Shown in pieces: positions 35,653 through 45,623 of a stretch of 64,000 nucleotides of DNA. Source of the DNA: Oceanobacillus chungangensis (GTDB lineage Bacteria > Bacillota > Bacilli > Bacillales > Amphibacillaceae); assembly GCF_003369565.1 (NCBI RefSeq), contig NZ_PIOD01000006.1, positions 248,001 to 312,000 of the forward strand, in the 5' to 3' direction. Below the pieces are notes generated by a model. The model saw only the letters and a program-made list of their open reading frames with translations, did no database searches and had not been told where the DNA came from. Numbering within the stretch: the first letter of the stretch is position 1; every line of letters begins with the position of its first letter. The position numbers and the translations under genes are program-made.

Positions 35653-38610
35653 TTGAGATTTATCAAAGCTACTATTTATGGATTTGGCAAATGGGTCGAT
35701 TATTCAATCGACTTCACGGATGAATTAGCAATAATTTATGGTGAGAATGAATCAGGGAAATCGACAATACAGCGATTCATTCTATTCATGTTATTCGGAT
35801 TACCCCCAAAGCAACGTGCTTACTATCAACCAAAGCAAAGTGGGAAGATGGGTGGTAGATTAACTGTTTATGATGCTGAAATCGGGGAGTTTACAATTGA
35901 GCGCCAAGATACAGTAAGAAGTGGGGCTGCAATTTGCTATACCGAAGATGGGAGAGAACATAATCAAGCTTGGCTGCAGGAAAGGTTAAGTGGTATGAAT
36001 CTGCAAACCTATCAGTCCATTTTTTCATTTTCGGCAACTGATTTAAGTTTCATTCAAGAAATGAAAGAAGAAGACTTGAGCGATATTTTACTGAGTATTG
36101 GTTTGACGGGATCAACCACGATCCATAATCTGGAGAAGCAATTAGAAAGCAGCATGTTAGATTTATTTAGACCAACTGGAAAAAAACCAGAGATAAATAA
36201 GCAATTGAACGAATTGGATGAACGGTTGCATTCGTTGCGAAACTTTCGGGAAAATGAGGAAACCTATCGTGAAAAGAAAACAGCAATCGATCAATTAAAA
36301 GAACAGGTGGAGCAGCTGCAATTCTCTTTAAATGAAGCGAAAGCTGCGCGATATAGAGTCGAGAAACAACTGCAAGCATTGCCAATCTTTAGCGAATATC
36401 AACAGTATACATCCTCATTGACTTCCTATCCGATGGAACTAGAATTTCCTGAGGAGGGAATTGAGCGTTTAGAAAAAGTAAAAGAAGGATTACTTCCGTT
36501 ACAAAGTCAATTATCTGTTTTACAGGAGGCAGAAAACCAGTACAAGCTTAAACTGCAGTCTATACAAGATGAGAGAATGGAAGACGTATATAAAGAGGCA
36601 CAAGAGATACTAGAAGAAAAGGAATCTGGTCTTGATTACTATAAAGAATTAAAGAAAATTGAGTCAACACTGGAGAAAGTGGAAGTACAATTAGAAGCAG
36701 AAATAAATCGGCTGAACATCGGAATAAGTCGAGAGGAATTAAGTCAATTGACCTTCCCATTTCATGTTGAGAAAAAATGGATAGAACTTAAAAATAATGC
36801 AAATCAAATGAATGCAGAAAAACAACAGCTACGCTTAGAAGAGAATCAGCTAAAACAAGAGCGAAACTATTTATTAAATCAACTTCAGATGCTAGAAGAC
36901 GAGAAACTATCGGAAGAGAAGCTTCAAAAGCTTAATCGGACGATTAATGACTATAAAGAAAATGACTTGTTACATAGGCTACAAACGGATGCACTTAAGA
37001 AAAAGCAGGAATGGCAACGAACAAAGAAGACGAAAATGAAGAGCATGAATAATCTGCTTTTAATCTGTATCGGGGTCGCTTTATTAGCTGTAATGTTGGC
37101 AGTTTTCACAGAACGTGCATTGTTTATGTATGTAATGCTTACTTTCCTTCTGGGGGGTGGATTGCAATGGATCTTCAGGAAGTATACGATGAAGGAAATG
37201 GAGCGAATGATGACTGGAGCGAATTATTCACATACAAGCAACCAACATTCAGAGAGGGAGATAGAAGATGCTGAACATCTGCTAGCAGCTCATCACAGTA
37301 ATTTAAGAGAAATAGAGTTACTTGAAACGAAGATTAAGGATAATGAAATCAATCGTTTGAAATTTCTAGATGCCAAGCATTCATTTAAAGATAAAGAGGC
37401 AAGATTACACAGCCTTATTGAAAATGAATATGAGAACTATCCATTTCTTAATCAAGTTGAGATTATGTATTGGCCAGAGCTATATCACAGTTTGAAGCAT
37501 CTCTTGAGTTTGGTAAAAGATTACCAACAAGAACTAGAGAATCGTTCACAAATAAGCGATAATCTAATGAAATTTGAATTTAGCGTGAATCAATTTTTTG
37601 CAAGAAATAACTGGGAAATAAATGCCAATCATTCATTAATCGATAAACTTGGAATCTTGGAATCGTTTGTGGTAAATGAGTTGGAAATGGCAGGGAAAAT
37701 GAATCACTACTGCGATTTATTAAAAGATAATGATAAACAGCAACAAGAACTGCGGCAAAAGATTAAGACCTATGAAAAGGAAATTGGAATATTATTTGAA
37801 AATGCTAATGTTGAGACGGAGGATTCTTTTTACAAAAAAGCGAAACAAAGTAAAGAAAAAACTGAAATAAACCGTTTGATCGAAAGAACGATTAACCAGC
37901 TGCAAATGATTTTTTCCAAACAAGAATGGGAGCAATATGTGGAGAATAATCTAGACGCCCCTAGATTGGAGGCAAAATACAACGAAACGAAGGAAAAAAT
38001 TGTGCAAATAGAGAAAGAAATTAATATTTGTCGTGAAGAGTTGGCGGCAATTCAAGCATCGATTGCGTTAATGGAATCATCAGAATCGTATTCTGATAGT
38101 TTATATCATTTTGAGATGGAGAAGGAGCAGTTAAATAAGCTAGCCAAAGAATGGTCCATCTTAAAAATCGCCATGGAGATGCTTCTTGAAACGAAACGGG
38201 AATACCGTGATAAATATTTGCCGAAAGTAATCGAGAAGACATCTATTTTCTTCCAGGAATTAACGGGTAACACGTATTGTCGTGTGTATGCACCTAATGA
38301 AGATAAACCGTTTCAAGTAGAACTTGAAAGTGGAATTCGTTTTTCTGTTGATGAGTTATCACAAGGGACAATCGATCAATTATATGTTGCTTTGAGACTT
38401 GCAACAAGTTTGATTTTGAGTGAAAATCACCGTCTGCCATTCATTATTGATGATGCATTTGTCCATTTCGATTCGGTGCGTACGAAGCGCATGATGCGGA
38501 TTATGGAATCTATCGCAACGGATCAGCAAGTAATTATTTTTACGTGCAAGAAAGAAGTTGTAGATGCTTCCCAAGCAAGTGAAATGATCCCTTTATCCAA
38601 TATAATGTGA
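35653..38610 (+). CDS. yhaN: YhaN, SbcC/Rad50-like ATPase
   Basis: 985 residues. N-terminal Walker A GENESGKST (30-38), long coiled-coil arms interrupted by two hydrophobic helices near residues 457-505, and a C-terminal ABC-type ATPase half with signature LSQGTIDQLYVALRLA and Walker B PFIIDDAFVHFD. The internal membrane segments are a YhaN trait not found in SbcC. TTG 35653 is favoured because SD AGGGTGAG sits 5 bp upstream; GTG 35644 is too close to any SD. Confidence 0.88.
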   Translation: MRFIKATIYGFGKWVDYSIDFTDELAIIYGENESGKSTIQRFILFMLFGLPPKQRAYYQPKQSGKMGGRLTVYDAEIGEFTIERQDTVRSGAAICYTEDGREHNQAWLQERLSGMNLQTYQSIFSFSATDLSFIQEMKEEDLSDILLSIGLTGSTTIHNLEKQLESSMLDLFRPTGKKPEINKQLNELDERLHSLRNFRENEETYREKKTAIDQLKEQVEQLQFSLNEAKAARYRVEKQLQALPIFSEYQQYTSSLTSYPMELEFPEEGIERLEKVKEGLLPLQSQLSVLQEAENQYKLKLQSIQDERMEDVYKEAQEILEEKESGLDYYKELKKIESTLEKVEVQLEAEINRLNIGISREELSQLTFPFHVEKKWIELKNNANQMNAEKQQLRLEENQLKQERNYLLNQLQMLEDEKLSEEKLQKLNRTINDYKENDLLHRLQTDALKKKQEWQRTKKTKMKSMNNLLLICIGVALLAVMLAVFTERALFMYVMLTFLLGGGLQWIFRKYTMKEMERMMTGANYSHTSNQHSEREIEDAEHLLAAHHSNLREIELLETKIKDNEINRLKFLDAKHSFKDKEARLHSLIENEYENYPFLNQVEIMYWPELYHSLKHLLSLVKDYQQELENRSQISDNLMKFEFSVNQFFARNNWEINANHSLIDKLGILESFVVNELEMAGKMNHYCDLLKDNDKQQQELRQKIKTYEKEIGILFENANVETEDSFYKKAKQSKEKTEINRLIERTINQLQMIFSKQEWEQYVENNLDAPRLEAKYNETKEKIVQIEKEINICREELAAIQASIALMESSESYSDSLYHFEMEKEQLNKLAKEWSILKIAMEMLLETKREYRDKYLPKVIEKTSIFFQELTGNTYCRVYAPNEDKPFQVELESGIRFSVDELSQGTIDQLYVALRLATSLILSENHRLPFIIDDAFVHFDSVRTKRMMRIMESIATDQQVIIFTCKKEVVDASQASEMIPLSNIM

Positions 38611-38722
38611 GTAAATACGGAAGTGTTTCTTGAATAGGCTAAAATAAATAAAGTCATGTTCGCATTTCCTTACAAATAGTGATAAAATATTTGCAAATTA
38701 TGATTAGGTGGAGGGACACCAA

Positions 38723-39271
38723 TTGCTAGACAACAAAGAAAACGCAAACTGGGATTTATATGAAGTAACGATTGAGAAATTTATCCAGGTGATTGCTAAA
38801 AACATGAACTTATATGGAATTACGCCTTCCATTGGACGATTATATGGCGTCTTATATTTTTCAGAGGATCCAATGACATTAGACGATATGCGTGAGGCAT
38901 TATCAATGAGTAAAACAAGTATGTCTACAGGAGTACGCACATTATCCGATATGAAAATGGTAGAATCTACTTATAAAAAAGGTATTCGTAAAGATCTTTA
39001 TCAATCGGAAGAGGATTGGTATAAATCATTTACTTCTTTATTCGGCAACCGCTGGCGGAAGCAAACGGAAACGAATATTGATGAAGCGCAGGAAACCATT
39101 GAGAAGCTAGAACAATTACTTCATGAAACAGAAGATGAACAATTAAAGGACAGAATTAAGCAAGACCTAGCGAAACTATATTATGCTAAAAATTATTATG
39201 ATTGGTTAATGAAATTTATCACGGTCATGGCGTCGGGAGAAATATTTAACTATATACCTAAAAATAAATAA
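38723..39271 (+). CDS. GbsR-like MarR-type regulator
   Basis: 182 residues. Winged helix-turn-helix (LYFSEDPMTLDDMREALSMSKTSMSTGVRTLSDMKMVE, then KKGIRKDLY), characteristic of the GbsR/OpcR group that senses choline or glycine betaine in Bacillus. It lies between yhaN and yhaM, an unexpected place; no choline genes are adjacent. TTG 38723 is the start served by SD AGGTGGAGGG; a GTG at 38708 is part of the SD. Confidence 0.8.
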   Translation: MLDNKENANWDLYEVTIEKFIQVIAKNMNLYGITPSIGRLYGVLYFSEDPMTLDDMREALSMSKTSMSTGVRTLSDMKMVESTYKKGIRKDLYQSEEDWYKSFTSLFGNRWRKQTETNIDEAQETIEKLEQLLHETEDEQLKDRIKQDLAKLYYAKNYYDWLMKFITVMASGEIFNYIPKNK

Positions 39272-39349
39272 TAAGACGAAGAATTGAGATTGGCATGTAA
39301 TTGAACTCGATTGAAGCTAATTTCTTTTCAAATTGGGGAGGGAATAAAG

Positions 39350-40297
39350 ATGAAGAGAGGAATAGGCTATACATCTATGGGCGAAACGTTTGATGATTTT
39401 ATTTTAATCAAGGAGGCTACAAAGGGTACCGCTAGTAACGGTAAGGCATTTCTAACATTGATCTTACGTGATGCTACAGGAGAAATTGAAGCAAAGCTCT
39501 GGGATGTCTCGAAAGAAGATGAGGCACTATTTGTACCTGAACAAATTATTAAAGTAAGTGGAGACGTCAACCAATTTCGTGGGAGAGCACAACTTAAAAT
39601 TGTTTCGATTCGTCCTGCTCAAGTAACTGATGGTGTGCAGATCTCTGATTTCATTGAGAGAGCACCGGTAGATAAAGAAGTCTTATCGGAGAAACTAACA
39701 GAAGCAGTATTTGAAATGGAGAACCCAACGATTCAACGGATAGTTCGAGCATTTATTAAAAAGTATCAAGAAAAACTGCTCGTATATCCTGCTGCATCGA
39801 GAAATCATCATGCATATTCATCAGGTCTTGCACATCATATTGTAAGTATGCTGCAAATTGCTAGGGAGCTACATAACTTGTACCCACAAATTAATAAGGA
39901 TCTTTTGTATGCAGGCATAATTTTACATGATATTGGAAAAATTAAAGAGCTATCAGGAATTGTTTCCACTAGCTATACACTTGAAGGTAAATTACTTGGC
40001 CATATTCCAATTATGGTTGAGGAAATTGGACTCATGGCAAGGGACTTAAAAATAGAAGGTGAAGAAGTATTAATTCTCCAGCATCTAGTGTTAAGCCATC
40101 ACGGTAAGGCAGAATGGGGTAGTCCAACTCCACCACTTGTCAGGGAAGCAGAACTTTTACATTTTATCGACTTAATCGATGCAAAAATGAATATGCTAAA
40201 TTCGGCATTAAATAAAGTTAAACCTGGAGAGTTTACGGAGAGGTTATTTGCAATGGATAATCGATCGTTCTATAAACCGACCTTTGAAGAAAACTAA
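39350..40297 (+). CDS. yhaM: 3'-5' exoribonuclease YhaM
   Basis: 315 residues (314 in B. subtilis). N-terminal OB-fold (about 15-95), then an HD domain with [20 protein letters not shown] and LSHHGK metal ligands. YhaM trims RNA and single-stranded DNA. ATG 39350 with SD GGGGAGGGAA. yhaL follows after 69 bp. Confidence 0.92.
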   Translation: MKRGIGYTSMGETFDDFILIKEATKGTASNGKAFLTLILRDATGEIEAKLWDVSKEDEALFVPEQIIKVSGDVNQFRGRAQLKIVSIRPAQVTDGVQISDFIERAPVDKEVLSEKLTEAVFEMENPTIQRIVRAFIKKYQEKLLVYPAASRNHHAYSSGLAHHIVSMLQIARELHNLYPQINKDLLYAGIILHDIGKIKELSGIVSTSYTLEGKLLGHIPIMVEEIGLMARDLKIEGEEVLILQHLVLSHHGKAEWGSPTPPLVREAELLHFIDLIDAKMNMLNSALNKVKPGEFTERLFAMDNRSFYKPTFEEN

Positions 40298-40366
40298 CCA
40301 ATAGTGATAATTTTATTCCTTTGTTCATATAGATTAGTATAGTTAGTTGGACAAGGGGGCTAAAGA

Positions 40367-40564
40367 ATGATTGCTGGAATGCCTTTGTGGGTTATCGTTG
40401 TTATTGCGTTAATTTTTGTCAGTGCATATATGGCTTTTAAGGCAAGGCTTGCTGAAAGTAGATTGGAACAACAATTTATTGAACGTGAGGGAAGAATCTA
40501 CATTGAACGAATTGAGAGCGAGCGGGAAGCAAGGGAAAATAGAAAAAGAGAATTGTCGAATTAA
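40367..40564 (+). CDS. yhaL: sporulation protein YhaL
   Basis: 65 residues: one transmembrane helix (about 5-24) and a highly charged cytoplasmic tail with FIEREGRIYIERIESERE, matching B. subtilis YhaL, a sporulation-linked protein of unknown mechanism. Same place in the order as in B. subtilis. A terminator follows. Confidence 0.85.
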   Translation: MIAGMPLWVIVVIALIFVSAYMAFKARLAESRLEQQFIEREGRIYIERIESEREARENRKRELSN

Positions 40565-40620
40565 CAATAAGTTTGAGGCAGATGCATGGTAGACTATTAA
40601 CATAATAGTTAATGCGTTGT

Positions 40621-40664
40621 GAGCTGTTAGACCAAATGAAAATTTGTTCTAGCAGTTCTTTTTT
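40621..40664 (+). terminator. terminator after yhaL
   Basis: GAGCTG, TAGA and CAAAT pair with ATTTG, TCTA and CAGTTC (single mismatches between blocks) around GAAA, followed by TTTTTT. Confidence 0.75.
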
Positions 40665-41040
40665 AATTGGTTGTAAATATGATATAATCGCGAACTGGAT
40701 ATGACGGTTATTTTCACTATGTCGAGTAGCACCTAAGAGAAAACTTCAATTAAATCTTTTTTGTAATCTCTATGGTAATTACAAAACTATTTCCATTCAA
40801 AGCAGCCAATAAACTAGAAACGGTGTATTAAATAGGAATTGATAATCCATCAGTAGGCAAAGTTTGACCGAGAATACCTAACAATAATATCAAATTCCAG
40901 TTACTCCTAATTTACTATTATGTGAATATTAATACCTAGTTTGGTAATATAATCCAGTTATTCTCCTACTTTTTGCTGATATTAGCCCTTTAACAAATAT
41001 GTTAGAATAATAACAGTTTTTAAAAATGGAGGGAGAATTT
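40665..41040. other. intergenic, nothing recognised
   Basis: 376 AT-rich bases without an ORF with SD, long hairpin or repeat that I can identify. Confidence 0.35.
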
Positions 41041-42348
41041 TTGAAAAAGTTAATCATGTTACTTACTACAATTATAGTAACCGCACTCATTTTAAGTGCC
41101 TGTGGAAATGAAAAAGAAGAAGAACCAGCAAATGCTACGGAAGCAAATAGTGAAGAAGCTGTGACGCAAGAAGGGGAAGAATCAGAGGAAGAGCCGGCAG
41201 AAGAGGCTCCTGAAGAAGAAGCTGAGAAAAATTCGGAAGAGCAAGCAGAAGAAGTTAGTACTACTGAGGGCACTGAAACGGATTTCTCGGAACTAATAAT
41301 ATATATGGAAGAGGAGACGGAAGGAACAGCGAAAGTAATATATGAAAATGCTGAACCTCAAGTACATACAATGGAAGATGTATCGGTTTCACTTGATGCA
41401 TATTCATTAGTTGAACTAACTGATTTCCACACGGATTACAGTATTCCATTTGATGATGAAACAAATGGAGGTGTAATCATTGCACAGTATACAGTAACAA
41501 ATAATCGGGCTGAGGATGTGTACTACATGCCTGCATTTTATGCGTCCTTTACTGGTGCACCAAAGGATTACAATAATTACAGGGATTTATTGCCGCTAGA
41601 AGGTCAACTGCCTTCTATATTAGCGCCTGATAATGATTATTTATTAAAAGCTGGAGAAACTGTAACAGGCTATTATACTTATCCATTTGGCAAGGAACAT
41701 TTATCATCTGCTTTAGATGCATCTACTGTATCAGTAGAAATTCCTGAACCAATTTTAGAAAAAGGCGATTTTGGTTCATCAATTGGTAAGAAAGGTAAAT
41801 TTACGCTTAGCCTGAATGAGGATGGTGCTGAAAAGGTTGCTGCTGATGCTGCATTTTATCAAGATAGAGTAACCTCGGAAAATATGGGTGAAAAGAAGAT
41901 GCTGGAAGAAGCAGAGGGTCTTAGTAAGAGTGAAGCTATCGGTGATGTTAATGTCACGCTAGATGGCTATCAATTCACAGAGTTTACTCCTAACGAAGTA
42001 GAAGCACCACGATTTGAGAATTTTACAAATGGAATTGTACTTTTAACCGCGAAATTTAATTTAGATAATAAAGGCTCAGAAGCAATTGGTTTAACTCTTA
42101 CGCCTTCTAAGCTAACTGTTAATGATGGAGCGCAGTATATGCTCCAGGAAGGAATGCTCCTTGATTATAGCTATGATGATCTAATTGAAGCAGGAGAATC
42201 TGGAGAGTTGTTACAAATATATGCTTTGGATAAGGAACAGTACGATAAAATCTGGAAAGACAAAGCGTTTGAAATAGAAATTGGGCCATTTAAGAATCAA
42301 GATGCAGAAGACATCTCCAAAGGAAAGACGACCAATTTTGAATTATAA
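41041..42348 (+). CDS. lipoprotein with duplicated DUF5068-like domains
   Basis: 435 residues. Lipoprotein signal with LSAC (Cys ~22), a very acidic E/A-rich linker to about residue 85, then two homologous halves: MEDVSVSLDAYSLVELTDF...NGGVIIAQYTVTNN and IGDVNVTLDGYQFTEFTP...NGIVLLTAKFNLDN. An immunoglobulin-like surface protein, function unknown. TTG 41041 follows SD GGAGGGAG; the ATG at 41026 is within the SD. Convergent with prsA. Confidence 0.75.
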   Translation: MKKLIMLLTTIIVTALILSACGNEKEEEPANATEANSEEAVTQEGEESEEEPAEEAPEEEAEKNSEEQAEEVSTTEGTETDFSELIIYMEEETEGTAKVIYENAEPQVHTMEDVSVSLDAYSLVELTDFHTDYSIPFDDETNGGVIIAQYTVTNNRAEDVYYMPAFYASFTGAPKDYNNYRDLLPLEGQLPSILAPDNDYLLKAGETVTGYYTYPFGKEHLSSALDASTVSVEIPEPILEKGDFGSSIGKKGKFTLSLNEDGAEKVAADAAFYQDRVTSENMGEKKMLEEAEGLSKSEAIGDVNVTLDGYQFTEFTPNEVEAPRFENFTNGIVLLTAKFNLDNKGSEAIGLTLTPSKLTVNDGAQYMLQEGMLLDYSYDDLIEAGESGELLQIYALDKEQYDKIWKDKAFEIEIGPFKNQDAEDISKGKTTNFEL

Positions 42349-42356
42349 ACATATCT

Positions 42357-42393
42357 AAAAAAAGAGGTTGTCCACTGGACGACCTCTTTTTTT
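42357..42393. terminator. bidirectional terminator, lipoprotein / prsA
   Basis: AGAGGTTGTCC and GGACGACCTCT pair (one G-U) with A7 before and T7 after. Confidence 0.85.
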
Positions 42394-42399
42394 ACTACA

Positions 42400-43344
42400 T
42401 TATTCAGTTTCTTTATCTGCTTCAGTTTCTGCATCCTCTTTTTTGTCAGAGCTGTCAGCATTTGTTTCTGTATCTTCTTTTTTATCTACTTCTTTAGCAG
42501 GTTTGAATAAATCTTTATATTCATCGATTTTTACTTTAACATTTGCATCTTCAATCAAGCCATTAACTTTTTCTTGCAACTGTGTTTGATCTACTTTCTG
42601 TGCAACTAATTCACGGCGCAGCTCATCTTTAACATCTTCAAATTTGCCAATGCTTTCTTCTTTTTCCCGAACATCATTTACTTTTATAATATGGAAACCG
42701 TGTTGTGTTTGAACAGGCTCGCTGATTTCGCCCTTCTTCATACTGAATGCTGCATCTTCAAACTCAGGAACCATTTGTCCTGTAGAGAAATATCCTAAGT
42801 TCCCGCCATCTTCAGCTGTTCCGTCTGTAGAATATTCAGCAGCAAGTTCAGCGAAATCTCCACCTTCGTCAAGCTTTTTCTTTACTTCATTTGCTGTTTT
42901 TTCATCTGCAACTAGTATATGGGATGCATCTACTTCTTTATTCTTCTTATCATATAAATCTTGTAGCTCTTCATCTGTTACTTCTACTTCTTCAGCAGCG
43001 GCTTGTTCTTGTAGAAGTGAAATCTTGATAATATTCCGTAATGCATCTTCATCACCAAATTGTTGCGTGATTAGCATATCATACTGTTCACCGTACATAT
43101 CTTTCATCGCTTGAATTTCACTATCAATATCTTCTTCTTTTACTTCATAATTATCTTCCAATACTTTTACGGTTACCATTTCTTGGAGAATGCCTTCACC
43201 GTATCTTGACTTTAATTCATTGTAAAATTCATCCTGCGTTATATTTCCAGCACTTGTTTCGACTACAACCTCGTCATTCGAACTGCAAGCTGCTAAGGTT
43301 AATACACTTGCCGATAACGCTGTAGCGATAATTAGTTTCTTCAT
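42400..43344 (-). CDS. prsA: extracytoplasmic foldase PrsA
   Basis: 314 residues. Lipobox LAAC (Cys ~20), N-terminal SurA-like region, parvulin PPIase domain at about 135-225 (DASHILVADEKTANEVKKKL, STDGTAEDGGNLGYFSTGQM, GFHIIKV) and an acidic C-terminal tail (D/E/K rich, from about 285). Folds secreted proteins at the membrane-wall interface. Located as in B. subtilis but read leftward. Confidence 0.93.
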   Translation of the reverse strand: MKKLIIATALSASVLTLAACSSNDEVVVETSAGNITQDEFYNELKSRYGEGILQEMVTVKVLEDNYEVKEEDIDSEIQAMKDMYGEQYDMLITQQFGDEDALRNIIKISLLQEQAAAEEVEVTDEELQDLYDKKNKEVDASHILVADEKTANEVKKKLDEGGDFAELAAEYSTDGTAEDGGNLGYFSTGQMVPEFEDAAFSMKKGEISEPVQTQHGFHIIKVNDVREKEESIGKFEDVKDELRRELVAQKVDQTQLQEKVNGLIEDANVKVKIDEYKDLFKPAKEVDKKEDTETNADSSDKKEDAETEADKETE

Positions 43345-43543
43345 CCATTAACACTCCTAATCTGTTTCGTACTTCTATTTTCACACTGATTAATATACCA
43401 TACTTTAATATAAAATAAATAGTCAGACATCATTTTACCATCAAAATACCTATATTCTGCCACAAACTATAAGAAAAACTTGTTCTCAACATGGTTTAAA
43501 GTGGAAAAGGTGTCAAAAAAAGGATCAGAAATGAACCAGATCC

Positions 43544-44086
43544 TTAATTTACTTCCAATAATATATCTACTCCATCCTGTCCTTTTTCAATATAAGCGGT
43601 TTTAGGAGCCTGAATCATTTGTTTGATGTACCAAAAATCGATAAATGAAATACCTATATGGATACATGTAACAAGTAAAATATATACAAAATATTCTTTA
43701 AAGTAATAACTCATTATGAATCCAGGAAACGTTATTAGTATAGTAGGTGATAGAGCTACTATAATTGCTGCTTTCTTTGTTAAATGTGTTTTTACGTGAT
43801 AATTAATAGGAAGTCCTGTAAATTTCATTTGACTGAAAGTTATTATTACTCGTTTCTTCATCATGATTAATGGTAGAATATGCATAGATGTATGCAAGAA
43901 AGGTAATAAGCATATTGCAATAATAAATGGAATTGTCCCAGACTCATCTACATAATTTACCTCATGAATAATAGAATAAGGAACATAAAGTAGGATAAAG
44001 GTTAATATCCCTACTAAGGATGATGTTAGAAATAGGCGATTATGGCCAAATTCTTTTGTTGAGCTTACTGATTTCCAGCAATTCAT
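43544..44086 (-). CDS. DUF3267-like membrane protein, YhaJ position
   Basis: 180 residues with four hydrophobic segments. DUF3267 proteins usually carry HExxH in helix 2; here the equivalent is HTSMH (LLPFLHTSMHILPL), so the zincin glutamate is missing. Position between prsA and yhaI corresponds to yhaJ. Probably not an active protease. SD GGAGGAT upstream. Confidence 0.55.
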   Translation of the reverse strand: MNCWKSVSSTKEFGHNRLFLTSSLVGILTFILLYVPYSIIHEVNYVDESGTIPFIIAICLLPFLHTSMHILPLIMMKKRVIITFSQMKFTGLPINYHVKTHLTKKAAIIVALSPTILITFPGFIMSYYFKEYFVYILLVTCIHIGISFIDFWYIKQMIQAPKTAYIEKGQDGVDILLEVN

Positions 44087-44403
44087 GTCGATCCTCCATG
44101 ATTATTTATTAGGGAGTTAAGAAAAATAATTATTTCTTATTACATAAATGTAACAAGGGCTATACTGAAATACTTTTTTAAATCCTAGTTCTCTAAATAT
44201 AATAATGCCACTTGATGAATAATAGTCTGTTTGATATTAAAAATCAATAGCTTTTTTAATAAATACGTGTAAAATTTATAACATAATAGATAAAGTTCAT
44301 CACAACACTTTTTCGTAGGGAAAAGCTGATTGTGGGGGATAAAAAACGCTTTGCTTTAAAAGCGCGAGATAATACATTAATTTAGATTTTGGGGGGAATT
44401 GAA
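44087..44403. other. intergenic before yhaI
   Basis: 317 bp between divergent genes. A small AACGCTTT/AAAGCG hairpin at about 44346-44366 is the only structure seen; promoters were not resolved. Confidence 0.35.
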
Positions 44404-44760
44404 ATGAAAGAAATAAAGATAAACGATTCAAGTTCATTTCATATTCATTTACTATCTAAAGTTATCGATATGGACCATTATCCATTTACAAAATTAATCA
44501 TTGAAAATCATATTACATTTGAAGAGTATGAAGAATTGATGGGATTACTACATAAATTAAATGATACTTTTGAAGAACAAAAAGAGGAAGGGCTTATGGA
44601 TTTTACATTATTGCTAATTCATTTTGCGGGGATGCTGAATGAGAAGCTGAATCCGAATCATACTATCTACGGATTAAAAAAAGAAGGATATTTTCCTTCT
44701 TTAATGGATACATTTATTGATATCATTAATCGTAATGAATCAAAATATAAACGGAGATAA
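44404..44760 (+). CDS. yhaI: YhaI, DUF1878 protein
   Basis: 118 residues, all-helical, with LIIENHITFEEYEELMGLLHKL and LIHFAGMLNEKLNP typical of YhaI/DUF1878. Function unknown. ATG 44404 with SD GGGGGGAA; the TTG at 44389 lies in the SD. In B. subtilis it precedes scoC; here it precedes a GbsR-like gene. Confidence 0.82.
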   Translation: MKEIKINDSSSFHIHLLSKVIDMDHYPFTKLIIENHITFEEYEELMGLLHKLNDTFEEQKEEGLMDFTLLLIHFAGMLNEKLNPNHTIYGLKKEGYFPSLMDTFIDIINRNESKYKRR

Positions 44761-44764
44761 TTGA

Positions 44765-45259
44765 TTATCTATTTATATTTTGATTCATTTCTTTAAACAG
44801 TTTCTCTATCTGTAAGTGAAAACTAATAATATTATCTAAACGATTCATTAATTGCTCCTGATTAATAATCGAAGCATTTTCTTCCTCTTTCGTTAGAAGT
44901 TGTTTAATACCTTCTAAGCCATCTAGCTGTTGTTTGGTAGCGTCAATCCATCTGCTAAGGTAGGTATTCATAAATGCTTTGAATAGCTGTGTATTTGCTT
45001 CATAAAGATCTTTCCGTATTCCTTTTTTCCACACGCGAGTAACAAGATTTAACTCTAGTAAGCTTCTTATATTGGTGCTCATTGAAGTCTTACTTTTTCC
45101 AAGCGCCTCACTCATTTCATCTAATGTAAAGGCTTGCTCTGAGAGATAGAGGTATATAAATAAACGTGCCTCTAGAGGAGTTAAACCAAACATTTCAATG
45201 GTTTTTGAGAATTCAACTATTATTTTATCCATAATTTTAATATTATCAGGTGTAAGCAT
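44765..45259 (-). CDS. GbsR-like regulator divergent from opuA
   Basis: 164 residues with the GbsR/OpcR winged helix (FTLDEMSEALGKSKTSMSTNIRSLLELNLVT, KKGIRKDLYEA) and a helical C-terminus. Paralogue of the protein encoded at 38723. Transcribed away from opuA across a region with a 44-bp palindrome, so it probably represses opuA and itself and responds to an osmoprotectant or its precursor. GGGAGG SD ahead of ATG 45259. Confidence 0.82.
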   Translation of the reverse strand: MLTPDNIKIMDKIIVEFSKTIEMFGLTPLEARLFIYLYLSEQAFTLDEMSEALGKSKTSMSTNIRSLLELNLVTRVWKKGIRKDLYEANTQLFKAFMNTYLSRWIDATKQQLDGLEGIKQLLTKEEENASIINQEQLMNRLDNIISFHLQIEKLFKEMNQNINR

Positions 45260-45363
45260 AATATCCTCCCAATCTTATTTATAGGGTACATCAAAATGTA
45301 TTTAAATAAAACTAAGGAACTATATCGCATACTGGAGCATTTGGCAGGAATCTTAAGGATAAC

Positions 45364-45407
45364 GTATGTATTTTACGTACAGTTTAAACTGTACGTAAAA
45401 TACATAC
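45364..45407. promoter_or_regulatory. 44-bp perfect palindrome, probable operator
   Basis: The left half (45364-45385, with TTTACGTACAGTTT at its inner end) is an exact reverse complement of the right half (45386-45407), with no loop. It sits between the divergent regulator and opuA, 21 bp upstream of the opuA -35 box, where a dimeric regulator would bind. Confidence 0.75.
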
Positions 45408-45428
45408 TTATTTGACCGAATATAAAGT

Positions 45429-45457
45429 TTGAGATTAATTTGCACAAAGTTTATAGT
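45429..45457 (+). promoter_or_regulatory. candidate sigma-A promoter of opuA
   Basis: TTGAGA (45429-45434), 17 bp, TATAGT (45452-45457). A long (~165 nt) leader with repeat copy C follows before opuAA. Confidence 0.6.
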
Positions 45458-45530
45458 TATAAAGTAGATTGCTTACATCAGTTATCACATTAATTTTATT
45501 GTAAATTTGCAGATAAGAGAGTCTAAAAAT

Positions 45531-45606
45531 CTTTCTCACTGTATAAGTGCAACAAAGGCAGTTGCTAAAAAGTTTGGCAACAGCTTAGTTTACTATGAAT
45601 AAAAAT
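45531..45606. repeat. dispersed repeat family, copy C
   Basis: CTTTCTCACT, ATAAGTGCAACAAAGGC, GTTGC, AAGTTTGGCAACAGC and TTAGTTTACTA, in the same order as the other copies. The GTTGC/GCAAC arms pair. It lies within the opuA leader and ends just before the opuAA SD. Confidence 0.6.
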
Positions 45607-45623
45607 AAAAGAGGTGAAGAAAT

